Assembly: GCF_900465055.1 (NCBI RefSeq)
Contig: NZ_LS483250.1
Coordinates: 2,790,001 to 2,854,000 of the forward strand
Source of the DNA: Moritella yayanosii
GTDB lineage: Bacteria > Pseudomonadota > Gammaproteobacteria > Enterobacterales > Moritellaceae
Length of the DNA: 64,000 nucleotides
Reading direction: 5' to 3'
Made by a program: the position numbers and the translations under genes
Part shown: positions 8,725 through 16,827 of the stretch, one piece after another
Layout: each line of letters starts with the position of its first letter
Numbering within the stretch: the stretch's first letter is position 1
The notes under the pieces: generated by a model
What the model saw: the letters and a program-made list of their open reading frames with translations, nothing else
Told to the model about the DNA's origin: nothing
The model's database searches: none

Positions 8725-10641
8725 TTATGCGCTAATCACCACATCCGTTTGTGGAATGCAGCTACACGCTAATATCTGCTTCGCCTTTTTACCATCATCC
8801 GTCAATGCATGGTCGGCAAGCACGCGCACTTCACCCGACTCTAACGTCACCCGGCAAGCGCCACAATAACCAGCACGGCAGTTATAGGGAATGTTGACAC
8901 CATTTTTTTCAGCTTGTTCTAATAACGTGGTTTTGTTATCACCAACAAAACTGGTATCCCAACTCTCCAATAAGATATTCACTGGCTTACCCGGGGTATC
9001 AGAATGTTTATGATCGCCAAAACTCTCTTGGAACTGCTGGTCAGCAGGCACATTCAATGCCGTGAGTGCAGTCGCCATTGTCGTCATAAAGGCTTCTGGG
9101 CCACAAACATACGCAGAGCGGTCACTTATATCACGCACTACATCAGCCAGCATTTGCTGATCAATACGTCCTCTTAAACCACTCCAATCGCTGTGGGTAC
9201 TTTCAGCCGTCAGAGTCAGTATCAAGCGCATATTGGTATGTTGACGAGTCAGTAACTGTAACTCATCAAGGGCAATCAAATCCGCGGCGGTTTTAGCACT
9301 GTAGAAGAACACAATGTCTTTATCACATTCAGTATCCGCATAATAACGCGCCATCGATAACATCGGGGTGATGCCACTCCCGGCCGACAGCAGTAATAAC
9401 TTTTGCGTTGTGGCCGTAAACGCATGGAAAGCGCCACGTGGTGATGACGCCCCTAAACGACTGCCAACCGTTAAATTATCATTCAACCAATTTGATGCTT
9501 TACCATCAGGGACGCGTTTTACCGTGATAGCTAATAGGTCCGGTCTGCTTGGTGAAGATGACAAGGTATAGTTGCGCATCACCAGATCCTGACCAATTTT
9601 TAAATTAAGGGTAATAAATTGACCAGGTTTATAATTTAATAGCGCGGCGGGTTCGACACGAAAGCGAAAGGTTTTAGTATCTGGCGTTTCATCCATAACC
9701 GCGACACAACATAGCTGTCGGGTTTCACCTTTACCCCATAAGGTTTTAGCTTGTTGCACCGCAGGGTGCTTCACTATAGCTTTGGATGCAGACACCACGG
9801 ATTTCTGTTTAGGACGATGGTCGGCATAAAACTTCGGCTGGTGATACTCCAATACTTCGATACGGTCGCCAAGCTTAATCTCGGCCGTATTATGACTAAT
9901 TAAATTTTGCCCGAAATTAATCCGACCATCGTTATCTTTACGGAATAAATTTAATGTTTTAAGTGGTTCTTTATCGTCAGAAAAACGGGTTTGACCAGGA
10001 CTCAAGGTTGTAAAGATACAGCGTTCACAAGCTTTGACTAATTCAAATTCAGCATCACCAATTTTGATCCGTTTCCAAGTGTCCTCAGCAAAAGGCGCAC
10101 AACCCGTTACGACCAAGTTAGTCCGAAATTGACGCATGTCTATTGCTCGCGTGGTACTGCGGTTTAGTTCATCGAGGGAGGCTTGCGAGATTAATAACAG
10201 CGGGTAACCATCAGCAAAACCGACCTGTTTATCCACATTAGCAACTTGCCGAAACGATTTTTCGCCAAAATAAAGTAACTGGCAGTCAACACCTAAAAAC
10301 TTAGTTAACCATCGATTCATGTCATCACCGCAGCGTTGCCCTTGAATCGCCGTTCCCCAAACAGTGACATCCGTATAATCTTGTTGCAACTCTTTAAAGA
10401 TGAACGCAATCGGTGGCATGCGTGGCGCTGAAAGCATCATACCTTGTGCAGAAATTTCAATCTTGATAGTCGATATTTTAGGTTGAGTTCGACCGGTAAT
10501 AAATTGTCCTTGCATGTCACTAATAATAAAGCGGCGATCATGCTCTAAGCCCATTTCACTGACTTGAGAATGCGTTAAGTTAATTGCTTTTGCCGATTTT
10601 AATGGATAAATAGCAAGTGCTGATAATTTTATTTTAGCCAC
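8725..10641 (-). CDS. MOSC / ferredoxin-reductase / 2Fe-2S ferredoxin fusion protein
   Basis: The 638-residue protein has three modules. Residues 1-268 are a MOSC beta-barrel plus MOSC domain with the ACERCIFTT cysteine motif (C205, C208). Residues ~305-535 are an FAD/NAD(P)H oxidoreductase with the flavin motif RNYTLSS (356-362) and nucleotide motif SAGSGITPMLS (419-429). Residues ~555-638 are a plant-type 2Fe-2S ferredoxin with C588, C593, C596 and C626. E. coli YcbX has MOSC plus ferredoxin only. By analogy it may reduce N-hydroxylated compounds with the molybdenum cofactor, here with a built-in electron donor. It lacks a signal peptide, so it is cytoplasmic. Confidence 0.88.
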   Translation of the reverse strand: MAKIKLSALAIYPLKSAKAINLTHSQVSEMGLEHDRRFIISDMQGQFITGRTQPKISTIKIEISAQGMMLSAPRMPPIAFIFKELQQDYTDVTVWGTAIQGQRCGDDMNRWLTKFLGVDCQLLYFGEKSFRQVANVDKQVGFADGYPLLLISQASLDELNRSTTRAIDMRQFRTNLVVTGCAPFAEDTWKRIKIGDAEFELVKACERCIFTTLSPGQTRFSDDKEPLKTLNLFRKDNDGRINFGQNLISHNTAEIKLGDRIEVLEYHQPKFYADHRPKQKSVVSASKAIVKHPAVQQAKTLWGKGETRQLCCVAVMDETPDTKTFRFRVEPAALLNYKPGQFITLNLKIGQDLVMRNYTLSSSPSRPDLLAITVKRVPDGKASNWLNDNLTVGSRLGASSPRGAFHAFTATTQKLLLLSAGSGITPMLSMARYYADTECDKDIVFFYSAKTAADLIALDELQLLTRQHTNMRLILTLTAESTHSDWSGLRGRIDQQMLADVVRDISDRSAYVCGPEAFMTTMATALTALNVPADQQFQESFGDHKHSDTPGKPVNILLESWDTSFVGDNKTTLLEQAEKNGVNIPYNCRAGYCGACRVTLESGEVRVLADHALTDDGKKAKQILACSCIPQTDVVISA

Positions 10642-10688
10642 GAATTAATTCCCTTACTGTAACGACGTTAACACCTTCAAATAACTGC

Positions 10689-11333
10689 TCATATAACTGA
10701 AAGCGCAATAAAATACTGAGCAAGATAATAGCTTACAATAATAACGCCATAAGCACTATGGAACTGTTTTTTAAATCTATCGAATGCCAGGGTCGCATCT
10801 GAACACAAAAATACGAGCGCACCAATAAAAGCATAAAGACTGGCGGTACTATCCAAGCTAAAGTAACGCTCGCCACTGATCCACGCCATGATCACGATGA
10901 TACTCATGTACACAAAAACAGGCGCTTTCATTGCCGCTAACGATGGCCATAGTATGGTTAAATACAGCATTGCGATGATGGTTAAGGGCAAGATAAGCGC
11001 CCAAGAATAACTCAGCTCAAGGTCCATCGAGAAAGCGAGCATATAAGCAAGGTGGGCAACTAAAAAACTCAATAAACCGGGGATAAATCTATCTTTGGGT
11101 AACATAAGAAAAATATCGCCCAAGGTTGAGAGCAATAAACCCAGTAAGATCAGCCAGACATAATCATTAAGTTCAGGCGCTAGAGACCAACACAGCGCGG
11201 TGATCGCAAGTGTCGTGACGGGCTTGAATACATAGAATAACCATTTTCGGTCTTGGTAAGCACCATACAGATGCAGTAGTGCACACACAGAAATAATCAC
11301 AGTGCTCATCATTAACGTCGTTGTAAGTTCCAT
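10689..11333 (-). CDS. YhhN/TMEM86-family membrane protein (lysoplasmalogenase-like)
   Basis: The 214-residue protein is almost entirely hydrophobic with about eight membrane segments. It carries the YhhN family pattern: LGDIFLMLP near residue 75 and a late acidic position in GALVFLCSDATLAFDRF. Animal homologues hydrolyse lysoplasmalogens; the bacterial substrate is uncertain. It lies 47 bases upstream of the MOSC fusion gene on the same strand, and may be co-transcribed with it. Confidence 0.8.
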   Translation of the reverse strand: MELTTTLMMSTVIISVCALLHLYGAYQDRKWLFYVFKPVTTLAITALCWSLAPELNDYVWLILLGLLLSTLGDIFLMLPKDRFIPGLLSFLVAHLAYMLAFSMDLELSYSWALILPLTIIAMLYLTILWPSLAAMKAPVFVYMSIIVIMAWISGERYFSLDSTASLYAFIGALVFLCSDATLAFDRFKKQFHSAYGVIIVSYYLAQYFIALSVI

Positions 11334-11542
11334 TTAGACTCTGCCATTGTATCGAATAAATACTCGATTCTGAGTCATTCCCATCATCACATACAAGCAT
11401 TAAAGTGCGATATATGTGCGCGGGTTAACACTTACAAACATAACAACCTGTAATATTACTAAAATGGTAGACAGAAATTAGCGAACTAGTCTAATTTATT
11501 CACTCATAAACCTTCGCCTAAACATTTATGGAGATTATCATC

Positions 11543-11689
11543 ATGGAACAGCAACAAGCATTACACAATCATCTTATCGCGATTGAAATGTATATTTGCC
11601 ATTTAGGTAAAACATTTGAAGAAGCTTGTGAAGAACTCGATCTTGATATTACGGATCAGCTAGCCCTGAAAAGCATGATGGTGGCATAA
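11543..11689 (+). CDS. Small 48-residue acidic protein, unknown
   Basis: The ORF is short but has a clear GGAG Shine-Dalgarno 9 bases before the ATG. It encodes MEQQQALHNH at the start and an acidic stretch (EEACEELDLD) in the middle. The pattern suggests a helical protein with a short helix-turn-helix-like C-terminal half. I do not recognise a family. It stands alone between the yhhN-type gene and the degenerate kinase gene, with which it converges. Confidence 0.55.
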   Translation: MEQQQALHNHLIAIEMYICHLGKTFEEACEELDLDITDQLALKSMMVA

Positions 11690-11724
11690 ATAAGCTGTCA
11701 GTCACTGAACATACCTGGATAACG

Positions 11725-13347
11725 CTATTCTTCTGAACCGGTTTTAATTTTTTTATTGATCGGTAATACTACATCGGAGAGCGGCATTTCAAAACCGAGT
11801 ACACGTACAGTCTCGTCAATTAAGGCTTGTTTGGATATCGGTTTATTAATACAGCCTTGCATCTCTGCATGTTTGCACTTCACTAAATCAAACTTAACAG
11901 TATCTTCAGCCAGTGCAATGATGGGGGTGTTATTATTATCACTGCTACCAGAACGCAGTACTTTCGAGGTCGCTATTCCATCCGTCCCCGGTATCTGCAT
12001 ATACATAATATCAAACTTATACTTCGAAATAAGTTCGAGTGCTTCTAAACCTGTATTTGCGGTAAATACCTGCATGTGTAGTTGCATCATTGTTTGCTGA
12101 AAGACAATCTGATTAATCTTATTATCCTCAACCAGTAATACTTTTAATCCTGCTAATTTATCAACCGCGAGATCGTTGCTGCCGACAATATGCTGGGTTC
12201 GTAATTGATAAGCACGAGGTAATCTTAAATTTATTTTAAACTGTGCACCGTCGCCTAATGTGCTATCGACTTGTAAACACCCTTGCATCAGATTAATGAG
12301 TCGTGAACAAGTTGGTAAGCTTAACCCCCCGCTTGGCAAATTATTTGATTTATGATGATAAGCCTGTTGCTTGCTATCAAATAAATCCGCCAGTTTAGTC
12401 GCCGGTATACCGATACCGGTATCACTGATAGTAAATACCAGTTCCGTCATTTCATCCAGATCATACGTGCCATCAACATTTGTACAATCAACATTAAGCT
12501 CAACAAATCCTCTATCCGTAAATTTCAACGCATTGGCAACTAAATTTACTAATACTTGCTGAAGACGAACCGGATCACCAATATAGAAACGATGCAAATT
12601 TTCGTTATAATTCAAGCTAAAGCGTACGCGTAAGTTATGACTGATTAATGGCCGAAGCGAGGTATAAACTTGATCAAGTATGGCTAACAAGTCAAAACGT
12701 ACTTTTCCTAACTCTAAATTACCTGACTCTATTTTAGCATAATCAGCAACATCGTTAAGCACCATCTGCATATGATTGGCTGAGTGTTTCATTAATTTCA
12801 GATATTCCATCGACTTCATGCCTTGCGGCATTTCACACAATAACTCTGCAGTGCCCAAAATACTATTCATTGGAGTACGAATGTCATTCGTTAAGCTCTC
12901 GACAAACTGCTGTTTTGACTTAGCTAAAAGCAATTTATTCACCTTAGGTTCAGTCATGGTTTGCAGCTGCGAATTTAATAAATCTACCATCCCATCTAAC
13001 TCAATATAAGGCGAACTAAACGGTTCATAATGACGGCCATTATGCATCGTTACCGCTTGGCATTTTTGTTGCAGAACCGCCAACGGCTGAGAAACTAATT
13101 TTTGTAGTACGACCTTGGAGATAACCAGTGCGACAAGTAATAGCGGTAATACTACAAGCAGTATATTGATTTTAAGCGTGGTCAATAACTCAGCGTGTAA
13201 TGGTGCGGCTTGTTGACTCAGCACTTCAATCGTAATAAATATGCCGGCAATAACAGCTGCTAGCATAACAAGCAGTAGCGTTCGTATTTTGTTAAATAAC
13301 GAAGATTGTAAAATGACTTTGCCTGAATCAACCTTGTTTGCCCGCAT
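11725..13347 (-). CDS. Degenerate hybrid histidine-kinase-like protein
   Basis: The 540-residue protein has two membrane segments (~22-42, ~58-80) and a HAMP-like region. A HisKA-like helix follows (~145-210), then an ATPase domain with N-box (QQVLVNLVANALKFT, 263-277), G1 (SDTGIGIP, 308-315) and a weakened G2 (SGGLSLP). A receiver domain lies at ~401-517. The H-box reads TNDIRTPMN, so the phospho-accepting His is Asn154 (codon AAT). In the receiver the usual MDxxMPG is MQIPG (450-454): two residues are missing and the phospho-acceptor Asp is gone. It is probably a pseudokinase, or a scaffold acting on a partner. No response regulator is adjacent. Confidence 0.85.
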   Translation of the reverse strand: MRANKVDSGKVILQSSLFNKIRTLLLVMLAAVIAGIFITIEVLSQQAAPLHAELLTTLKINILLVVLPLLLVALVISKVVLQKLVSQPLAVLQQKCQAVTMHNGRHYEPFSSPYIELDGMVDLLNSQLQTMTEPKVNKLLLAKSKQQFVESLTNDIRTPMNSILGTAELLCEMPQGMKSMEYLKLMKHSANHMQMVLNDVADYAKIESGNLELGKVRFDLLAILDQVYTSLRPLISHNLRVRFSLNYNENLHRFYIGDPVRLQQVLVNLVANALKFTDRGFVELNVDCTNVDGTYDLDEMTELVFTISDTGIGIPATKLADLFDSKQQAYHHKSNNLPSGGLSLPTCSRLINLMQGCLQVDSTLGDGAQFKINLRLPRAYQLRTQHIVGSNDLAVDKLAGLKVLLVEDNKINQIVFQQTMMQLHMQVFTANTGLEALELISKYKFDIMYMQIPGTDGIATSKVLRSGSSDNNNTPIIALAEDTVKFDLVKCKHAEMQGCINKPISKQALIDETVRVLGFEMPLSDVVLPINKKIKTGSEE

Positions 13348-13621
13348 AGCATATATCCTTCTATTTCCTATTTAATAAATTTAGCCAATATTGTCAAAAC
13401 TGCTGCAATAACTCCTATTTTTTTGCTAATAGCAAATTTGTAATGCGCTTTAAAAGGGGATAATCATTTATTTCTGCGAGCATGTTCCGTTTATGCTGTA
13501 CAATAGTCGCTAGTGACTAGAAAATAGGCTTGGAATTTGAGCTGTGCTCCTATATAGTTCTCGCCCCTAAATAATTTCTAGCAATTATTTTTATTCTATT
13601 TTAATTTAAGAGGTAGCTTCT

Positions 13622-15004
13622 TTGCGCTTTCAAGATTTCGGTATCGATCCACGTTTAATCAGTTCAATCGAGCATTTAGGATTTGAACAAGCAACAGAGG
13701 TGCAGGAAGCAGCTATCCCACTTATTTTAGGTGGCTGTGACATCATGGCTACATCGCAAACGGGTAGTGGTAAAACCATTGCTTATTGTCTGCCAATATT
13801 ACAGCGTATGTTAAAGCAACGTCGTTTCGAACACCGTGCAGTACGTGCAGTGATCTTAGCGCCAACGCGTGAGCTTGCAATCCAAGTACATGCAAACATG
13901 AAGCATTTAGGCATGAGCCTGGATTATCAAATCCAATTGATTATTGGTCGTGAATCATTTCAGCACCAAGAAAAATTACTGCGTAAAAACCCAGAAGTAT
14001 TAATTGCGACACCAGGCCGTCTGCTTGATCATATCCGTGAAAAATCAATTTCACTGGAGCACTTAGAATTCTTAGTGCTGGATGAAGCTGACCGTATGTT
14101 AGACATGGGTTTCCGTGATGACGTATCCGCTATTTCAAACAGCGCGCCAAACGTAAAACGTCAAACGATGTTGTTCTCGGCAACACTCGAGCACGTTGAT
14201 GTCGCTAATATTTGTAACCAAGTATTACGTGCACCTGAACGTATCGAGATTAACCGCTCGAACGATCAACACGAGAAAATTGAGCAACGTCTATTTTTCT
14301 CTGACAACCTAACGCACAAAGAAGAACAGTTAATCCATCTGGTTAAAACTGAAGACTATCGCCAACTGCTTATCTTCACCGCAACAAAGTTAGATACAGA
14401 ACGTCTGGCCAAACTATTAATGGATAACGATATCGATGCCACTTCAATTCACGGTGACATGTTACAAAATCAACGTAAGCGTACATTGGAAAATTTCCGT
14501 CGTGGACGTGTTGGAGTATTAGTAGCAACAGACGTTGCCGCGCGTGGTCTTGATATTCGTACATTAAGCCATGTGATCAACTTTGATTTACCGATTAACC
14601 CTGAAGACTTTATCCACCGTACTGGTCGTACTGGTCGTGCAGGCGCAACCGGTATTGCAATCTCACTCGTAAGTCCAAAAGATTGGACTTCATTTGGCAA
14701 AATCCAAAGCTACTTAAAAGTTAAACTGCCTTGCACTATGTTAGAAGGTTTTGAAGCTAAATTTAAAGGCTTTAAACCAAAACCAGCGAAGAAACGTTTA
14801 CCAGTAAGTAATAAAGGTCGTCCGGCTAAACTGGCGCGTAAAGGTGATAAAAACGCACCGCAACAAAAGCAGAATACGGCACCGAAACAAGATAAGAAAC
14901 AAGGGATTCGCGATTCAATGGCAAGTGCCGTGGATGGTGGTTTCGCTCCGATGAAGAGAAAGCCAAGAGCTGAAATCATCGACGATGGTCACGAAGAAGA
15001 TTAA
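13622..15004 (+). CDS. DEAD-box ATP-dependent RNA helicase (SrmB-like)
   Basis: The 460-residue helicase has motif I ATSQTGSGKT (43-52), motif II DEAD (154-157), motif III SAT (186-188) and motif VI HRTGRTGRAG (332-341). A basic, low-complexity tail of about 85 residues follows, typical of RNA-binding extensions. The start is a TTG at 13622 with GAGG 8 bases ahead; no ATG fits the conserved FQDFGIDPRL opening. Cold-adapted bacteria use such helicases for ribosome assembly and mRNA unwinding. SrmB is the nearest E. coli type by eye, but the exact orthology is open. An intrinsic terminator follows. Confidence 0.93.
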   Translation: MRFQDFGIDPRLISSIEHLGFEQATEVQEAAIPLILGGCDIMATSQTGSGKTIAYCLPILQRMLKQRRFEHRAVRAVILAPTRELAIQVHANMKHLGMSLDYQIQLIIGRESFQHQEKLLRKNPEVLIATPGRLLDHIREKSISLEHLEFLVLDEADRMLDMGFRDDVSAISNSAPNVKRQTMLFSATLEHVDVANICNQVLRAPERIEINRSNDQHEKIEQRLFFSDNLTHKEEQLIHLVKTEDYRQLLIFTATKLDTERLAKLLMDNDIDATSIHGDMLQNQRKRTLENFRRGRVGVLVATDVAARGLDIRTLSHVINFDLPINPEDFIHRTGRTGRAGATGIAISLVSPKDWTSFGKIQSYLKVKLPCTMLEGFEAKFKGFKPKPAKKRLPVSNKGRPAKLARKGDKNAPQQKQNTAPKQDKKQGIRDSMASAVDGGFAPMKRKPRAEIIDDGHEED

Positions 15005-15008
15005 TCCT

Positions 15009-15036
15009 AAAAACCTGCTCCCGAGCAGGTTTTTTT
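15009..15036 (+). terminator. Terminator of the DEAD-box helicase gene
   Basis: A 10-bp perfect stem (AAACCTGCTC/GAGCAGGTTT) with a tight loop is followed by a T-run, 8 bases after the stop codon. Confidence 0.9.
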
Positions 15037-15124
15037 ATTTATACTGGTTGTCTTTTTTGGTTATCCAGTTTTATAAGGCTTGTTATGAAACTGATTAACC
15101 AATTTAGCTCATAGGAGAGCAACC

Positions 15125-16036
15125 ATGGCAGGATTAAGTTTAATCGCCCTACTCGATGATATTGCGTCAGTACTGGATGATGTTGCACTGATGACCAAAG
15201 TCGCCGCAAAGAAGACGGCCGCCGTGTTAGGTGATGATCTCGCACTTAATGCACAACAAGTGTCAGGCGTGAGTGCTGACCGTGAACTCCCCGTGGTTTG
15301 GAAAGTGGCTAAAGGTTCTTTTAAAAACAAAGCGATCTTAGTACCTTCCGCCCTACTCATAAGCGCTATTGCACCTTGGTTAATTACCCCATTATTACTT
15401 ATCGGTGGCTTGTTTTTATGCTTTGAAGGTGCCGAGAAACTCCATCATGCTAAATCCACCTCCGATCATGAAGAGCACAGCGATGATGATGCATTAGCGG
15501 GACTATCCATTGAAGAGTTTGAAGATAAGAAAGTCAAAGGCGCAATTAGAACAGACTTCATTTTGTCTGCCGAGATTATTGTTATTGCCTTGGGCACAGT
15601 ACAAATACAACCCTTAACAACCCAGTTTACCGTGGTGAGTTTAATCGCCATATTAATGACGGTCGGTGTTTATGGTCTTGTTGCCGCTATCGTCAAAATA
15701 GATGATGTCGGTTTATATCTCGTTAATAACAGTCAAGTAAAAAGTATCAAATACCACCTCGGTAATGCCCTACTGACTTTCGCGCCAAAACTGATGCGCT
15801 CATTAGTGGTAATCGGGACAATTGCAATGTTTCTTGTTGGCGGCAGTATTGTCATTCACAGTATTCCAGGATCTCTCAATGTGATTCACACACTACTGGC
15901 TATGTTACCTGATGCATTGACACATACTGCGATTGTCGCGGGAGTCATGCCCGTGTTGATGAATGGCTTAGTGGGGTTACTGGCAGGTTTTATTGTGTTG
16001 ATGGTAGTGACGGGTATACAAAAACTAAGAAACTAA
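15125..16036 (+). CDS. yedI: DUF808 inner-membrane protein YedI
   Basis: The 303-residue protein starts MAGLSLIALLDDIASVLDDVA and carries KTAAVLGDDLALNAQQVSG, both signatures of the YedI/DUF808 family. Several hydrophobic segments follow (near 78-100, 140-200, 230-300). The family has no established function. A GGAG element lies 7 bases before the ATG. It stands alone behind the helicase terminator. Confidence 0.9.
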   Translation: MAGLSLIALLDDIASVLDDVALMTKVAAKKTAAVLGDDLALNAQQVSGVSADRELPVVWKVAKGSFKNKAILVPSALLISAIAPWLITPLLLIGGLFLCFEGAEKLHHAKSTSDHEEHSDDDALAGLSIEEFEDKKVKGAIRTDFILSAEIIVIALGTVQIQPLTTQFTVVSLIAILMTVGVYGLVAAIVKIDDVGLYLVNNSQVKSIKYHLGNALLTFAPKLMRSLVVIGTIAMFLVGGSIVIHSIPGSLNVIHTLLAMLPDALTHTAIVAGVMPVLMNGLVGLLAGFIVLMVVTGIQKLRN

Positions 16037-16049
16037 CTGCATAAACAGC

Positions 16050-16104
16050 ATGAGTAACGATATTGAGGACACCAACATACATCAGTGTCATTGTCGTTAC
16101 TCAT
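16050..16104. repeat. Long hairpin after yedI
   Basis: An 11-bp perfect outer stem (ATGAGTAACGA with TCGTTACTCAT) encloses an inner GACAC/GTGTC stem. It lies between the convergent yedI and yaeQ genes. There is no strong T-run, so it may be a weak terminator or an mRNA 3'-end stabiliser. Confidence 0.5.
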
Positions 16105-16132
16105 CGTTAATATACGTATTAAACGTTAAAGC

Positions 16133-16669
16133 CTAACACCAAACTTCAGGTTTTATCGCAATACTCATGTCGCCAGATAGCACTTGAATATCACCGTCTT
16201 GGATCATCAATTGTAATTCCATATTACGGCTATATAGCTGTGCCATTTGGTCTGCAGTTTCATCATTAATAAATTGAATGGATAAGTTATCTGCGCTATA
16301 TTTTAGCTTCTTAAACCATATTGCTGCACTGCGATCGCCATAGGTATAAATCGTCGCTTTCTGTGCTTGGTTGCTGGCTTTTTTCAGCCGTTTTTCTGAT
16401 GGCTGACCTAAATCAATCCAATGCTCAATCACACCAATATCAGATTTAAACCAGATATCCGGTTCTTCGTCTTCACCTAAGCCCTTAGTAAAGCTTAAAC
16501 GCGCTTCAGCATCAACATTCAGCATCCAAGCAAGTAGACGTAACATCAGACGGTTATCCGTCTCGGATGGATGCTGAGCCAGCGTCAAGGGAATATCATT
16601 AAGGTAAACATGATTATCAAGATCAACGATTGATACTTTTGCTTTTAAAATTGTTGCTGTTAATGCCAT
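16133..16669 (-). CDS. yaeQ: YaeQ family protein
   Basis: I start at the ATG at 16669, giving 178 residues that open MALTATILKAKVSIVDLD, the conserved YaeQ start. A longer reading frame to 16798 would run through the tor terminator. The family landmarks HPSETDNRLMLRLLAW, EPDIWFKSDIGVIEHWIDLGQPSEKRLKKAS and the C-terminal EVW are present. YaeQ has a PD-(D/E)XK-like fold, but no confirmed activity is known to me. Confidence 0.92.
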   Translation of the reverse strand: MALTATILKAKVSIVDLDNHVYLNDIPLTLAQHPSETDNRLMLRLLAWMLNVDAEARLSFTKGLGEDEEPDIWFKSDIGVIEHWIDLGQPSEKRLKKASNQAQKATIYTYGDRSAAIWFKKLKYSADNLSIQFINDETADQMAQLYSRNMELQLMIQDGDIQVLSGDMSIAIKPEVWC

Positions 16670-16737
16670 GGAAGTCACTAATAAAGGGAATATGACAGGC
16701 ATGATACACCAGTCTTTAGAGCAAGAAAGCGTAAGCC

Positions 16738-16791
16738 AAAAAAAAAGCCTAATAATCGCCGCTGCTTGCACAACCTGCCGACTATTAGGCT
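16738..16791 (-). terminator. Terminator of the torECA operon
   Basis: Downstream of torA on the minus strand, a 9-bp AGCCTAATA/TATTAGGCT stem closes a 28-base loop and is followed by nine T residues. Confidence 0.8.
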
Positions 16792-16827
16792 TACTCAAAC
16801 CATGTTAATTAATGTTTTACCACCGCA

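Noticed and set aside
11543..11689. Toxin-antitoxin unit with the neighbouring gene
   Set aside because: No second small gene accompanies it, and the neighbour is a 540-residue kinase-like protein on the other strand.
16670..16798. N-terminal extension of yaeQ
   Set aside because: It would read through the torA terminator hairpin and has no family similarity; the ATG at 16669 gives the conserved YaeQ start.
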